Shown: piece after piece, positions 9,334 through 20,777 of the stretch | Numbering within the stretch: position 1 is the first letter of the stretch | Layout of the letters: each line of letters starts with the position of its first letter | Source of the DNA: Bradyrhizobium elkanii WSM2783 | GTDB lineage: Bacteria; Pseudomonadota; Alphaproteobacteria; Rhizobiales; Xanthobacteraceae | Direction of reading: 5' to 3' | Assembly: GCF_000472865.1 (NCBI RefSeq) | Contig: NZ_AXAP01000012.1 | Span: forward strand, 1-64,000 | DNA: 64,000 bases | The notes under the pieces: model-generated | What the model saw: the letters and a program-made list of their open reading frames with translations, nothing else | Told to the model about the DNA's origin: nothing | Databases searched by the model: none | Program-made: the position numbers and the translations under genes

Positions 9334-11664
9334 ATGTCTCCCACTTCACTTGCTGTTGCATCTCTAGGCACGCCGCGGATCGGTCCGCGCCGTGAACTGA
9401 AATTCGCGCTGGAACGCTTCTGGTCCGGCGCATCAGACGAAAAGACGCTGATCGAAACCGGCGTCGGGCTGCGCGCGGCCAATTGGGCGCGGCAGAAGAA
9501 GCTCGGTATCACCGTGATCCCGTCGAACGATTTCTCGTTCTACGATCAGGTGCTCGACACCTGCGCAATGGTCGGCGCTATCCCGGAAAGCTATGGCTGG
9601 ACCGGCGGCGCGGTGCCGCTTGCGACCTATTTCGCGATGGCGCGTGGCACCACGGCCGACGCGCATGACGAGGCTTGCGGACATGCCCATCACGCACACG
9701 GCGTGGCGGCGCTCGAAATGACGAAATGGTTCGACACCAACTATCACTACATGGTGCCGGAGCTTCGCAAGAACCAGTATTTTGCACTCTCATCACGCAA
9801 GCCGATCGAAGAGTATGAGGAGGCGAAGGCGCTGGGTTATCAGACCCGCCCCGTGCTGGTCGGCCCGGTCACGTTCCTGAAACTGGCCAAGTCCAAGGAA
9901 CCGCATTTCGACACGCTGTCGCTGCTCGACAGGCTCCTGCCGGTCTATATCGAACTATTGCGCGAACTCGCTGCCCGCGGTGCGGAATGGGCGCAGATCG
10001 ACGAGCCCTGTCTCGTGCTTGATCTGGACGCCGCCGCTCAGCAAGCCCTACGGCGCGCCTATTCCGAAATCGCCAAAGCGGTGCCGGACATCAGGATCAT
10101 GCTGGCGACCTATTTCGGCGGGCTCGGCGGCAATCGTACGGTCGCGTTTGATCTTCCGGTCGCCGGCCTCCATCTCGATCTCGTGCGCGCGCCCCAGCAG
10201 CTCGGCGATCTCATCGACGTTCCGAAAGAACGGGTGCTGTCGCTCGGCGTGATCGACGGCCGTAACGTCTGGCGCGCGGATCTGAGCCGGATCCTCGATC
10301 GGCTTGGGCCCGTCGTCGCAAAGCTCGGCAAGGAGCGCATTCAGATCGCGCCATCCTGCTCGCTGCTTCATGTACCCATTGATCTCGCCCTGGAAACCAA
10401 GCTCGATCCCGAGGTGAAGACCTGGCTTTCATTCTCGGTGCAGAAGCTCGAAGAGCTTGCCGCGCTGGGCGCGGCGCTTGGAAGTGGCCGGGCCCATGCG
10501 TCCGAAGCGATCCGAGCGTCCGATGCCGCCGCGGCCGCGCGCAAGACCTCACCGCGGATTCACGATGCCAAGGTTGCCCGGCGTCTCGCCGCCATCGATG
10601 ACGGCATGCGCCATCGTGCCAGCCGGTTCGCCGAACGTGCCGAGGTGCAGCGCGAGCGGTTCAATCTGCCACCCTTCCCGACCACGACCATCGGCTCCTT
10701 CCCGCAGACAACCGATGTCAGAAACGCACGCGCCGCACATGCCAATGGTGCACTCAGCGATACCGCATACAAGACCTATCTGCAGCATCAGACCGCACGC
10801 GCCATCCGTTGGCAGGAGAATATCGGGCTCGACGTCCTGGTCCATGGCGAGTTCGAGCGCAACGACATGGTCCAGTATTTTGGCGAACAGCTTTCCGGCT
10901 TCGCCTTCACCGAGCTCGGCTGGGTGCAGTCCTATGGCTCGCGCTGCGTCCGGCCGCCGATCCTCTACGGCGATGTCTCACGACCACAGGCGATGACGGT
11001 CGAATGGTGGCAATTCGCGCAGTCACTGACGGCAAAGCCGGTGAAGGCGATGTTGACCGGCCCCGTGACCATCCTGAACTGGTCGTTCGTCCGCGACGAC
11101 CTGCCGCGCAGCGACGTGTGCCGACAGATCGCGCTCGCGATTCGCGACGAGGTGCTCGATCTCGAGGCGGCCGGCGCCGGCATGATCCAGATCGACGAAG
11201 CGGCACTGCGGGAAGGCCTGCCGCTGCGCGGGTCGGAATGGAAGACCTATCTCGATTGGGCGGTCGATAGTTTCCGCATCTGTTCCTCCGGCGTGCAGGA
11301 CGAGACCCAGATCCACACCCATATGTGCTACTCCGAGTTCAACGACATCATCGACGCCATCGCGGCGATGGACGCCGATGTCATTTCGATCGAGACCTCG
11401 CGCTCGAAAATGGAATTGCTCGACGCCTTCCGGAACTACCGCTACCCGAACGAAATCGGCCCCGGCGTCTACGATATCCATTCACCGCGCGTGCCTGACA
11501 TTGGCGAGATCACCGACCTCCTCAAGCTCGCAAGGGAGCGGCTCTCCGACACGCAGCTCTGGATCAATCCCGACTGCGGCTTGAAGACCCGCAAGTGGGA
11601 AGAGGTGCGCCCAGCGCTCGCCAACATGGTCGCCGCCGCCCGCGAATTGCGGTCGCTTGGCTAG
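9334..11664 (+). CDS. metE: Cobalamin-independent methionine synthase
   Basis: MetE (776 residues) transfers the methyl group of 5-methyltetrahydropteroyltriglutamate directly to homocysteine and makes methionine without B12. The two-barrel architecture is complete. The N-terminal half begins RIGPRRELKFALERFW. The C-terminal half has TTTIGSFPQTTDVRNAR, the zinc-binding HTHMCYSEFND, and NPDCGLKTRKWEEV with the last zinc cysteine. The open frame extends upstream to 9139, but that part is riboswitch sequence; the ATG at 9334 gives the standard N-terminus and length. A small orphan gene follows after 50 bases. Confidence 0.97.
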   Translation: MSPTSLAVASLGTPRIGPRRELKFALERFWSGASDEKTLIETGVGLRAANWARQKKLGITVIPSNDFSFYDQVLDTCAMVGAIPESYGWTGGAVPLATYFAMARGTTADAHDEACGHAHHAHGVAALEMTKWFDTNYHYMVPELRKNQYFALSSRKPIEEYEEAKALGYQTRPVLVGPVTFLKLAKSKEPHFDTLSLLDRLLPVYIELLRELAARGAEWAQIDEPCLVLDLDAAAQQALRRAYSEIAKAVPDIRIMLATYFGGLGGNRTVAFDLPVAGLHLDLVRAPQQLGDLIDVPKERVLSLGVIDGRNVWRADLSRILDRLGPVVAKLGKERIQIAPSCSLLHVPIDLALETKLDPEVKTWLSFSVQKLEELAALGAALGSGRAHASEAIRASDAAAAARKTSPRIHDAKVARRLAAIDDGMRHRASRFAERAEVQRERFNLPPFPTTTIGSFPQTTDVRNARAAHANGALSDTAYKTYLQHQTARAIRWQENIGLDVLVHGEFERNDMVQYFGEQLSGFAFTELGWVQSYGSRCVRPPILYGDVSRPQAMTVEWWQFAQSLTAKPVKAMLTGPVTILNWSFVRDDLPRSDVCRQIALAIRDEVLDLEAAGAGMIQIDEAALREGLPLRGSEWKTYLDWAVDSFRICSSGVQDETQIHTHMCYSEFNDIIDAIAAMDADVISIETSRSKMELLDAFRNYRYPNEIGPGVYDIHSPRVPDIGEITDLLKLARERLSDTQLWINPDCGLKTRKWEEVRPALANMVAAARELRSLG

Positions 11665-11714
11665 ACAGCGCCGCCCCGTCTCTTATCCTGCGGCGGCTCG
11701 AAGAGGAGAACGCC

Positions 11715-11912
11715 ATGCGCTTCTGGATTCAATGCACAAGGTTCGAGACGGAGCAGCCCATTCACATCAATATCGCGCTCGTCGGCAGCATGTGGCGCGA
11801 CGGCGAGCGCACCGTACTCGCCTTCGTGGGTGGCGATGGCGAGAGGATTGAGGTCGTCGAGACACCGGAGCAGATGTTGGACCGGCATCTCGGCACGCCC
11901 GGGACCGCGTGA
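11715..11912 (+). CDS. Small protein of unknown function downstream of metE
   Basis: A 65-residue frame begins MRFWIQCTRFETEQPIHINI and continues with VGSMWRDGERTVLAFVGG, a plausible small beta-rich fold. It ends PEQMLDRHLGTPGTA. The Shine-Dalgarno GAGGAG lies 7-9 bases before the ATG. I do not recognise a family. Its position 50 bases after metE suggests cotranscription, and the strong ribosome site and sensible composition argue that it is expressed. No function is assigned. Confidence 0.6.
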   Translation: MRFWIQCTRFETEQPIHINIALVGSMWRDGERTVLAFVGGDGERIEVVETPEQMLDRHLGTPGTA

Positions 11913-11937
11913 CGATATGCAGGCGGTTGCAACGTCA

Positions 11938-12088
11938 TTGCGAAGGCAAGGACCCATAACCACAGGCGTTTACAGTGTGCTCCGCTACAACGGCTTGCTC
12001 GCGCCACGACAGCCGCCTGTGGGATGAGTCCCGGGTCCCGGCTACGCCCAAGGGGCTTCGCCGCGGCACGCAAGCCCGGGACGACGAT
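11938..12088. repeat. Intergenic palindromic repeat, family A
   Basis: It carries GGACCCATAACCACAGGCG at the left and GGGTCCCGG...CCCGGGACGACG at the right, like the copies at 281, 3541 and 28091. The centre is different. It lies between the small gene after metE and the ftsH terminator. Confidence 0.7.
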
Positions 12089-12105
12089 GGAATGTGGAGC
12101 AATCG

Positions 12106-12137
12106 CAAAAGCAAAAGCCCGGCATTAGGCCGGGCTT
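12106..12137 (-). terminator. Rho-independent terminator of ftsH
   Basis: On the minus strand an 8-9 bp stem (AGCCCGGC / GCCGGGCT, 12116-12136) with a 5-base loop is followed by TTTGCTTTTGC. It lies 27 bases after the ftsH stop. Confidence 0.8.
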
Positions 12138-12163
12138 CTGTACGTCTTGCTCTCTGATCGCGC

Positions 12164-14086
<1,923 letters not shown>

Positions 14087-14347
14087 TGATCTTCCTTCGT
14101 GGTCGCGCGGATCGCGGCCTCAAAACTATCCTCGGGCGGCCTCAGGCAGGGCACTTCAGGATATCCCTGGGAATCCCCCTTAGCGACTGCATACAATTTA
14201 GGTGCCACGGGAGTATATGCCAAGGGAACTGCACAGGACTATTTAGCGCATCCTAGCCCGATTCCCGGTCAAATAATGGCGCAAAGATCCGGGTTTTTCG
14301 GGGGTAGTTAAGCGGATATGACGGGAATTTTCCTATTCGCCTGAATA

Positions 14348-15370
14348 TCAGCGGGCCCGGCTCCTGCGCGGCGGTGCCGGCTCGACCCGGATCCGCCCAT
14401 TGGCGAGCCCAATGACCGCGCCGGCGAGCGTCTGCTTCAGCTTGCCCGCCCTCTGCGTCACCGCCTGATCGAGTGCGGCCAGCAGGGCCTCGATCTTGCC
14501 CAGTTCGGCCGGCCCCTCATGGCCCACGCGGTCGATCGCGCGCTTGAGCAGGCGCAGGCGGACCTCCTCGGGAAGGGCCACAAAGGCCCCGGCATCGAAT
14601 CCGGGGCGCGCCGCATTGCCATCGCGCAGCGCAAGGTAGCGCTCGGCACCATCAGCCAGCACTTCCACCGCGGCATTGGCCCGAGCGAGCCGCGCCGCCA
14701 GCCGCGCCAGGTTCCGGGCATCGCCGCCCTCCGCAGCCAGTGCCGGCATCAGCGCGCGCAGCCGCGGACGCGTGAACGCAGTGTCACGATTGGTCGGATC
14801 GACCGCATAACCGATCCTGGCTTTCTCCAGGGTAGCGATCAGCCGCGCCTTTGGAACAGCGAGCAGCGGCCGCGCCAATCTCACCCCTTCGCGCTCGGTC
14901 TCGCGCGCCATCGCGGCGAGGCCGGCGATGCCACTGCCGCGCAGCAGCCGCATCAGAAGCGTTTCGGCCTGGTCGTCGCGGGTGTGGGCCGTGAGGATAT
15001 GCGTCGCCCCGCTCGCGCGGGCCGCTTCGGCCAGCAGGCGATAGCGCGCCTCGCGTGCCGCCTCCGGCAGGCCGCTGTTCGGCTTGGTCCCGGTCCAGCG
15101 CAACGTCCGATGGGGCAGATCGAGCGTGCCTGCAAGGCGCTTGACCTCACGCGCTTCGCGCGCGGCCTCCGGACGCAGGCCGTGGTCGACGGTAACTGCA
15201 ATCAGCCGCGGCCCCTGCTTCAGTGTCCGGCGCCAGCGCACCGCGAGCCACATCAACGCCACCGAGTCGGGACCGCCGGACACGGCCAGAACAATCGCTG
15301 GCGCGCGCTTCCAGTCGTCTAACAGACGTTTGGCTTCGGTCGCGGAAATCGCGCTGCTGTCATCGGACAT
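14348..15370 (-). CDS. tilS: tRNA(Ile)-lysidine synthase
   Basis: TilS (340 residues from the ATG at 15370) modifies C34 of the CAU anticodon to lysidine so that tRNA-Ile reads AUA. The PP-loop motif SGGPDS is at residues 31-36, followed by VTVDHGLRPEA, HILTAHTRDDQAET and RPLLAVPKARL, all family landmarks. The C-terminal region is short, as in many alphaproteobacterial members. A GTG at 15442 would add 24 residues and overlap the cpoB stop; neither start has a clear Shine-Dalgarno, and the ATG is preferred. It follows cpoB in the same direction. Confidence 0.93.
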   Translation of the reverse strand: MSDDSSAISATEAKRLLDDWKRAPAIVLAVSGGPDSVALMWLAVRWRRTLKQGPRLIAVTVDHGLRPEAAREAREVKRLAGTLDLPHRTLRWTGTKPNSGLPEAAREARYRLLAEAARASGATHILTAHTRDDQAETLLMRLLRGSGIAGLAAMARETEREGVRLARPLLAVPKARLIATLEKARIGYAVDPTNRDTAFTRPRLRALMPALAAEGGDARNLARLAARLARANAAVEVLADGAERYLALRDGNAARPGFDAGAFVALPEEVRLRLLKRAIDRVGHEGPAELGKIEALLAALDQAVTQRAGKLKQTLAGAVIGLANGRIRVEPAPPRRSRAR

Positions 15371-15416
15371 GGCGGTGCCATCAATCGCGGAGCCGATCGG
15401 CTCCTGCGGCACCGGT

Positions 15417-16466
15417 TTAGCACTTGATCCGCTTCTGCTCACGATCGACGGCAGCTTTGACGCCCGTGGAAGCCCGCGGATATTTCCGCGTCACTTCGCC
15501 GAGCGCGGCGCAGGCGGCTTCCTTCTCCTTCAGCGCCGCCAGTGACTGGCCAAGCCGCAGCAGCGCGTCCGGCGCCTTGGCCGACTTGTCGAATTTCGTG
15601 GTTACGCCGAGGAAGGACTCGGCGGCGTCACGATACTGCTGACGCTGAAAATAGCTCTCGCCGAGCCAATATTGCGCATCCGGGATCAAGGGGTCACTCG
15701 GATATTTCTGGGAGAAATTGCGCATGGTTTCCTCGGCGAGCGCATAGTCCCTGCGCTGCATATAGCCGATGCCAAGATCGAACTCGTCCTTCGATGTCGC
15801 CGATGGCGGCAAGGTGGTCAGTGCGGCGGTGGCGCCACCCCCCGCCGGTGCGCCGGCATTGCGTGGGCTGGTGTTGCCGAGGTCGAGCGGTTCGCCGGCG
15901 CCACGTCCGCCGGGCGCGCCGACCGCAGCATCCGGTGACATCGGCATCTGGCCGCCACCGAGTGCGCGCGGCGCCCCCGGGGCGTTCGGGTTCTGGTTGG
16001 GATCGAAGGCATCGCCACGGCCGCGGCGCCCTCCTGCCGCTGGCGCTGCCGGCTCCTGAACGATTGGAGCGGGAGCTGCGATCTGGGTCTGGTCGTAGCC
16101 GCCCTGCGATTGCCGGTAACCCGGCTGCGGTTGGCCGTATCCCTGCTGCGGCTGTCCATAGGCCGGCTGGCCGCCTTGCGGCGGGTAGGACGGTGCAGGC
16201 TGTGCGGCCGGCGGCACGGCGGCGGCGCCGGGCTGGCTGCCGGGGCCTGACGGCGCAGCGCCGAGCTGACGCAGGCGCTCCTCCAACTGGCGGTTACGAT
16301 ATTGCAGTTCCTCGTTCTGGCCGGTCAGCTGCCGAAGCTGGTTCTCCAGATGCTGGACCCGCATTTCGAGGTCGGCATCGTCGGATTGTGCGAAGGCCGG
16401 TGCGGAAACGGCCAGTCCCGCGGCAACCGCCGCGGCGCGTGTAACTCTAAGAAATCTGGATGACAT
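15417..16466 (-). CDS. cpoB: Tol-Pal system protein CpoB/YbgF
   Basis: This 349-residue periplasmic protein coordinates outer-membrane constriction with peptidoglycan synthesis. A signal peptide (about 1-27, ending APAFAQ) is followed by a coiled-coil trimerisation stretch (about 30-70, MRVQHLENQLRQLTGQ). A long Gln/Pro/Gly-rich linker with repeated GYGQPQ-like units fills about 75-200. The C-terminal TPR domain (from about 225) contains YALAEETMRNFSQKYPSD and QYRDAAESFLG. The chosen ATG (16466) precedes a clear signal peptide; the upstream extension is ignored. It lies directly after pal and its terminator, and before tilS. Confidence 0.92.
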   Translation of the reverse strand: MSSRFLRVTRAAAVAAGLAVSAPAFAQSDDADLEMRVQHLENQLRQLTGQNEELQYRNRQLEERLRQLGAAPSGPGSQPGAAAVPPAAQPAPSYPPQGGQPAYGQPQQGYGQPQPGYRQSQGGYDQTQIAAPAPIVQEPAAPAAGGRRGRGDAFDPNQNPNAPGAPRALGGGQMPMSPDAAVGAPGGRGAGEPLDLGNTSPRNAGAPAGGGATAALTTLPPSATSKDEFDLGIGYMQRRDYALAEETMRNFSQKYPSDPLIPDAQYWLGESYFQRQQYRDAAESFLGVTTKFDKSAKAPDALLRLGQSLAALKEKEAACAALGEVTRKYPRASTGVKAAVDREQKRIKC

Positions 16467-16547
16467 CTTGCCCTGACGACGAAAATCGACGCGGAACCAC
16501 CCTGATGCAGGGAGTACGCCGGAATTGTGACTGAAGCAAATCAACGT

Positions 16548-16577
16548 TTAAACAAAACCGGCGCCTCTCGGCGCCGG
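16548..16577 (-). terminator. Rho-independent terminator downstream of pal
   Basis: On the minus strand CCGGCGCC-GAGA-GGCGCCGG is followed by TTTTGTTTAAAC. It lies 27 bases after the pal stop and would limit readthrough into cpoB. Confidence 0.85.
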
Positions 16578-16603
16578 TGGCAAATCGCAGAGTTTTCGAA
16601 AGC

Positions 16604-17095
16604 TCACGAACTCGCGTTCAGCACCGTCACGGCGCGGCGGTTCTGCGACCAGCAGGAGATGTCGTTGCAGACCGCCACCGGACGTTCCTTGCCGTAGGAG
16701 ATGGTGCGCATCCGGCTCGGATCGATGCCGCGCGAGGCGAGATAGGAGCGAACCGCCTGGGCGCGACGCGCACCGAGCGCGATATTGTATTCGCGGGTGC
16801 CGCGCTCGTCGGCATGGCCTTCAATGGTAAAGCTGTAACGGTTGTAGCTCTGCAGCCACTGCGCCTGCTTGTCCAGGGTCGCGATCGCCTGCGGGGTCAG
16901 GTCGGTCTGGTCGCTCTCGAAGAAAACACGGTCGCCGACGTTCACGACGAAATCCTGCTGGCTGCCCGGGGTCGCCGCGTTCGCCATCGCGCCATCGGCG
17001 CCGAGATTATTCTTGGCGCATGCACCCATCGATAGCGCGACCGCCACCACCGCGGCGAGCTTCAATCCCTGGAGGATTCGCATCTGATATTTCAT
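16604..17095 (-). CDS. pal: Peptidoglycan-associated lipoprotein Pal
   Basis: Pal (163 residues) is an outer-membrane lipoprotein that binds peptidoglycan and is recycled by TolQRAB during division. The signal peptide ends in a lipobox, LSMGAC, and the mature protein starts at that Cys. The OmpA-like domain shows RVFFESDQTDLTPQA, FTIEGHADERGTREYN and LGARRAQAVRSYL. Two cysteines near the end (AVCNDISCW) are typical of alphaproteobacterial Pal. The ATG at 17095 has GGAGGC upstream; an ATG four codons on is the alternative. A strong terminator follows. It is separated from tolB by two signalling genes, which is unusual. Confidence 0.96.
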   Translation of the reverse strand: MKYQMRILQGLKLAAVVAVALSMGACAKNNLGADGAMANAATPGSQQDFVVNVGDRVFFESDQTDLTPQAIATLDKQAQWLQSYNRYSFTIEGHADERGTREYNIALGARRAQAVRSYLASRGIDPSRMRTISYGKERPVAVCNDISCWSQNRRAVTVLNASS

Positions 17096-17369
17096 TCCCG
17101 GAGCCTCCACGCTCACGTTCTCGAACTCTCATCCGATCTACAGGGCGATGGTTAAGCGAACGTTCCGTCAACCTTGATGGGACCTTGCCAGACCCGATCA
17201 AATGCGGACGAACGGCGAAAAGCGCCCCCGATGGTTAATGGGTTGTAAATGTGGCGCGAGGGTGAAGACAAGCGCGGAGGCAGCCGGAATCGCCGATTTC
17301 CCGGCTTTACCGGAAAGAATCGGCGCAGAGTGCGGGACTTCGGCGACAGTTCGGGCGAAGCCGGACTAT

Positions 17370-18107
17370 TCAGGAACTTGGAACGATCGACGCTTGCGCG
17401 AAGGAGGGCCGGACATCATCAGTGGTACCGGATTGACCCCGCCCCCGCTCGAACAGCATCCGCCGCTCGAACGCACTTGAGCGCAGGAAGGGGTAACGGG
17501 CGAGGACCCGCTCACGCACAGCGGGTAAGTGCGCCGCCATCAATCCGACGGGCTTCAAGAGGCCCGGATGGATGCGCGGCTCGGACCAAGCCTCATGCAG
17601 GAACACCCGACGGTAAAACGCCATGTGCTCGGGACGCACCATGGCCAATCCATAGTCGGCGTTGAAGTGAACGCCAGCCGTCGATCCGAGCCGAACCGTC
17701 ACGTAGGGCAGCTCCGGAAAAGTCCGCGCCTTTTCCGGATCGGCGACAAAGCGCGTCGAGTCGATGAAGACCAACCCTTGATCAAGCTTGGGATGAAGCA
17801 CGTCACCAAACACATCTACGGAGGGCGAGATCCGGCACTCCGGCGTGACGACGTTGATGCGAATTGAGCTGTAGAGTTCGCCGTTAAAGTACACGCCGAA
17901 CGTCCAAACGTTGGCGGCATCATCATACTGATCCGCGACGCGCTCGTCCGCCGACGGTTCGATCGCGCGTTCGCGCAGATAAGCGCGATAGCGGAGCCGG
18001 TAGATATCTTCCTTTTCGGCTGGGGTTTGCGCTAGGCGATAATCGACTTGATCCAGCGGGTCCGAAAGCCGTCCGCTTGCCGGCCTGGTGGCCTCCACCG
18101 CGGGCAT
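17370..18107 (-). CDS. FeeM-like N-acyl amino acid synthase (LuxI/GNAT fold)
   Basis: This 245-residue protein shows the acyl-transferase pattern shared by FeeM N-acyl amino acid synthases and LuxI autoinducer synthases: RLRYRAYLRERAIEP near the N-terminus, WTFGVYFNGELYSSIRINVV, FIDSTRFVADPEKA and HMAFYRRVFLHEA. FeeM-type enzymes join an acyl chain from acyl-ACP to an amino acid. The substrate here is unknown, and a true homoserine-lactone synthase is less likely from length and motifs. The start is the ATG at 18107. The gene follows a GGDEF-EAL gene in the same direction after 163 bases and precedes pal. The neighbours suggest a signalling or membrane role, which is inference. Confidence 0.7.
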   Translation of the reverse strand: MPAVEATRPASGRLSDPLDQVDYRLAQTPAEKEDIYRLRYRAYLRERAIEPSADERVADQYDDAANVWTFGVYFNGELYSSIRINVVTPECRISPSVDVFGDVLHPKLDQGLVFIDSTRFVADPEKARTFPELPYVTVRLGSTAGVHFNADYGLAMVRPEHMAFYRRVFLHEAWSEPRIHPGLLKPVGLMAAHLPAVRERVLARYPFLRSSAFERRMLFERGRGQSGTTDDVRPSFAQASIVPSS

Positions 18108-18212
18108 TATTTCAATCCTTACACCTGCGAGCAACTTCTGCGCGTATCAAAAAGATTAACAGCATCTTAATTTATTGCAAAGGGATCGCGGCAATACGGT
18201 TAATCGACGCGG

Positions 18213-18228
18213 GGCTCGCGCGCGAGCC
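18213..18228. repeat. Perfect 16-bp palindrome between the EAL and FeeM-like genes
   Basis: GGCTCGCGCGCGAGCC is self-complementary. It lies 43 bases after the GGDEF-EAL stop on the minus strand and has no U-tract, so it could be a Rho-dependent stop, an RNA stabiliser or an operator. Confidence 0.5.
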
Positions 18229-18270
18229 ATGCGTGGGTGGCACCGCGGAGCTACCGGTAGAGGGACGGTC

Positions 18271-20595
18271 TCAGGCGATCGACCGCGAGGATGCCAACTT
18301 CAGCAAGTCTTCCGGACGGCGGCCATGAGAGGCGCTGAGGAGTTGCCGTATACGCACCGCAGGCACCGGGCGGCTGAACAGATAGCCTTGCGCCTCGGTC
18401 ACCGCGCCGTCGGCGCTGACGAGATCGAGCTGCTCGTTGGTCTCGATGCCTTCCACCACGACGGACATGCCGAGATCGGCGGAAAGCCGCGCCACACCAC
18501 GCAAAAGCGTCAGCGGTCGGTCGGTGTCGATGCCTTCGAGGAACGAGCGGTCGATCTTGACCTTCTGCAATGGGAAGTTGTGCAGATAGCTCAGGCTCGA
18601 ATAGCCGGTGCCGAAATCGTCGAGCGAGATCCGTACACCCAGCGCATGCAGCTGCGACAGCACGTCGTGCGTCACTTGCGTATTGCGCAACAGTGAGGAC
18701 TCGGTGATCTCGATCTCAAGACGTCGCGCTGGCAGGCCCGAAACCTCCAGCGCATAGCGGACCTCGCTCAGCACGTCGCGCTGATGGAACTGCTGCGGCG
18801 ACAAATTGACCGCGACGCTGACGGATTCGGGCCAGGTCATGCATTCCATACAGGCCTTGCGTAGAATCCAGCGGCCGAGATCGACGATTAACCCCATGTC
18901 CTCCGCTACCGGAATGATCTCGATCGGAGAGACCGTGCCGCGCACCGGATGGTTCCAGCGCAATAGCGCCTCGCAGGTCGTGATCCTGCCAGTCTTGAGA
19001 TTGACCAGCGGCTGGTAATAGAGCTCGAACTCCTCGTTCGCCAGCGCCTTGCGCAGGTCGAGTTCGAGGATACGGCGCGCTTCGACGATCTGGGCCATCT
19101 CGTCGCGGAAGAAGCAGAACGTGCCGCGCCCGTCAGCCTTGGCACGATAGAGCGCCATATCGGCGTTCTTCAAAAGCGTGTCGGCGTTGACGCCCGGCGA
19201 GGTCATGGCGATACCGACGCTGGCCCCGATCTCGACCAGATGATTGTGAATCTTGTAACGCTCGCTCAGGCGATCGACGATACGACGTGCAAGGCTGGCC
19301 GCATCCTCATGTGATTTGATGTCCTGCTGGAACACCACGAACTCGTCGCCGCCGAAGCGCGCCACGAAATCTTCCGGCCGCAGCATTTCGCGGAGCCGGC
19401 CAGCTACCGCGCAGAGGAGCTGGTCGCCGCAGGGATGGCCGAGCGTATCGTTGACCTGCTTGAACTGGTCGAGGTCGATGAACAGCAGTGCCGACAACTG
19501 CCCGCCTCTCGGCCGCGCCAGGAGACGACCGATCTCGTCGCGGAAATTGAGCCGGTTGGGCAATTGCGTGAGCTCGTCATACCGCGCCAGATGGGTGATG
19601 CGGGCTTCCGCATTGCGCCGCTCGGTCACGTCTTCGAGCAACACGACCGTGCCGCCATCGGCCATCGCCTGAAACGTCCACGACAACGCACGGTTCTGGG
19701 TCGGGTCGGGGGCGCTCGTGATCACGACCCGCATCTGGGTGTGCTCGATCTCGGCGAGGATCATCCTGCCGCTCGCCTCTGAGATCGAGCCGGCGCTGAC
19801 GCATGCCGAGATGATGTCGGATGCGCGCAACCCCCGCTGCACAAGGTCTTCCGGCAGGCCCATCATCTCGCTGAAGCGATAATTCATCACCGCAAGGCTG
19901 CCATCGTCGCGAAACATGCACAGGCCGTGCGGCATGTTGTTCAGCGCGGTATCGAACTGGCCGGCCAGCGCCGCTTCCCGCTCCTTCGCGATCCATGCGT
20001 TGACGTAGATCCGCTGCAGGCTGGATGTCAGGTGCCGGATGGAAACGAAGAAGACAAAGCTCAGGAGGGCAAGCGCGATGTAGTAGGCGCCGCCCACATA
20101 GAACAACGCGAAGATCAGGGGTCCGATCGACAACAGCAAGTGCAGGTGGAAGATCCGCGGGCGGCCGAATGTCCGCCCAACCCCAGCCGATGTATAGGCC
20201 ACCACCGTCGTCACGCAGAGCATGTGGGCGGCCGCATCGCTGGTTCGCAGCAGAACGGTTACCCCCCAGATGCCGAGCACGATGCCATAGGCGACGGCGC
20301 CGAACCGGTAGCGCTGCTCCCAGCCGACGGACTCCGCGACGGTGAGCCGCGAGTTGCGCTGCTGGTAACGGTACATCTGATGAGCGCGCCCAAGCCCCAC
20401 CACGATGAACAACGGCACGCACAGCCACATCAAGATGTCGCCGGTGACGGCGGCGATCACCGAGCCGGCGATGGCCGGGCCAAAGGCGCCGAAGATCATC
20501 GGCGCGGGATTCATGAACAGGGAATCGACCAGCGCAGCCGCGATCGTTGGCGACATCTGCCGGTCCGACTCTCCCGTCTGATTGGCAAACTGCAT
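18271..20595 (-). CDS. Membrane-bound PAS-GGDEF-EAL cyclic-di-GMP protein
   Basis: This 774-residue protein has a hydrophobic N-terminal sensor (about 25-200, roughly six membrane segments), a PAS domain (about 215-330, MPHGLCMFRDDGSLAVMNYR), a GGDEF domain (about 340-500) and an EAL domain (about 510-755). The cyclase motif is intact (RFGGDEFVVF). The phosphodiesterase residues are also present: CEALLRWNHP, NLSPQQF, IEITESSLL, LDDFGTGYSSLSYL, KIDRSF and VVEGIET. Both activities are therefore possible. It sits between tolB and the FeeM-like gene; an AT-rich stretch upstream (20640-20745) looks like its promoter. Its signal is unknown. Confidence 0.92.
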   Translation of the reverse strand: MQFANQTGESDRQMSPTIAAALVDSLFMNPAPMIFGAFGPAIAGSVIAAVTGDILMWLCVPLFIVVGLGRAHQMYRYQQRNSRLTVAESVGWEQRYRFGAVAYGIVLGIWGVTVLLRTSDAAAHMLCVTTVVAYTSAGVGRTFGRPRIFHLHLLLSIGPLIFALFYVGGAYYIALALLSFVFFVSIRHLTSSLQRIYVNAWIAKEREAALAGQFDTALNNMPHGLCMFRDDGSLAVMNYRFSEMMGLPEDLVQRGLRASDIISACVSAGSISEASGRMILAEIEHTQMRVVITSAPDPTQNRALSWTFQAMADGGTVVLLEDVTERRNAEARITHLARYDELTQLPNRLNFRDEIGRLLARPRGGQLSALLFIDLDQFKQVNDTLGHPCGDQLLCAVAGRLREMLRPEDFVARFGGDEFVVFQQDIKSHEDAASLARRIVDRLSERYKIHNHLVEIGASVGIAMTSPGVNADTLLKNADMALYRAKADGRGTFCFFRDEMAQIVEARRILELDLRKALANEEFELYYQPLVNLKTGRITTCEALLRWNHPVRGTVSPIEIIPVAEDMGLIVDLGRWILRKACMECMTWPESVSVAVNLSPQQFHQRDVLSEVRYALEVSGLPARRLEIEITESSLLRNTQVTHDVLSQLHALGVRISLDDFGTGYSSLSYLHNFPLQKVKIDRSFLEGIDTDRPLTLLRGVARLSADLGMSVVVEGIETNEQLDLVSADGAVTEAQGYLFSRPVPAVRIRQLLSASHGRRPEDLLKLASSRSIA

Positions 20596-20777
20596 GAGCT
20601 GGGCACACGTCCTGTTGTAACGTGCAGTTTTACCTAGCGCTGATGAAGTCTTTCTGAGGGAATATCGTTACCAAGACCTTGTTTCGAGTTTTATGCAGCG
20701 GAAATTCTCTTTTTATTTCAATTAACTAGGAAAAATTTGCCGGTTAACGGAAATGGTTACCCGCAAAGCCCGGCAAT

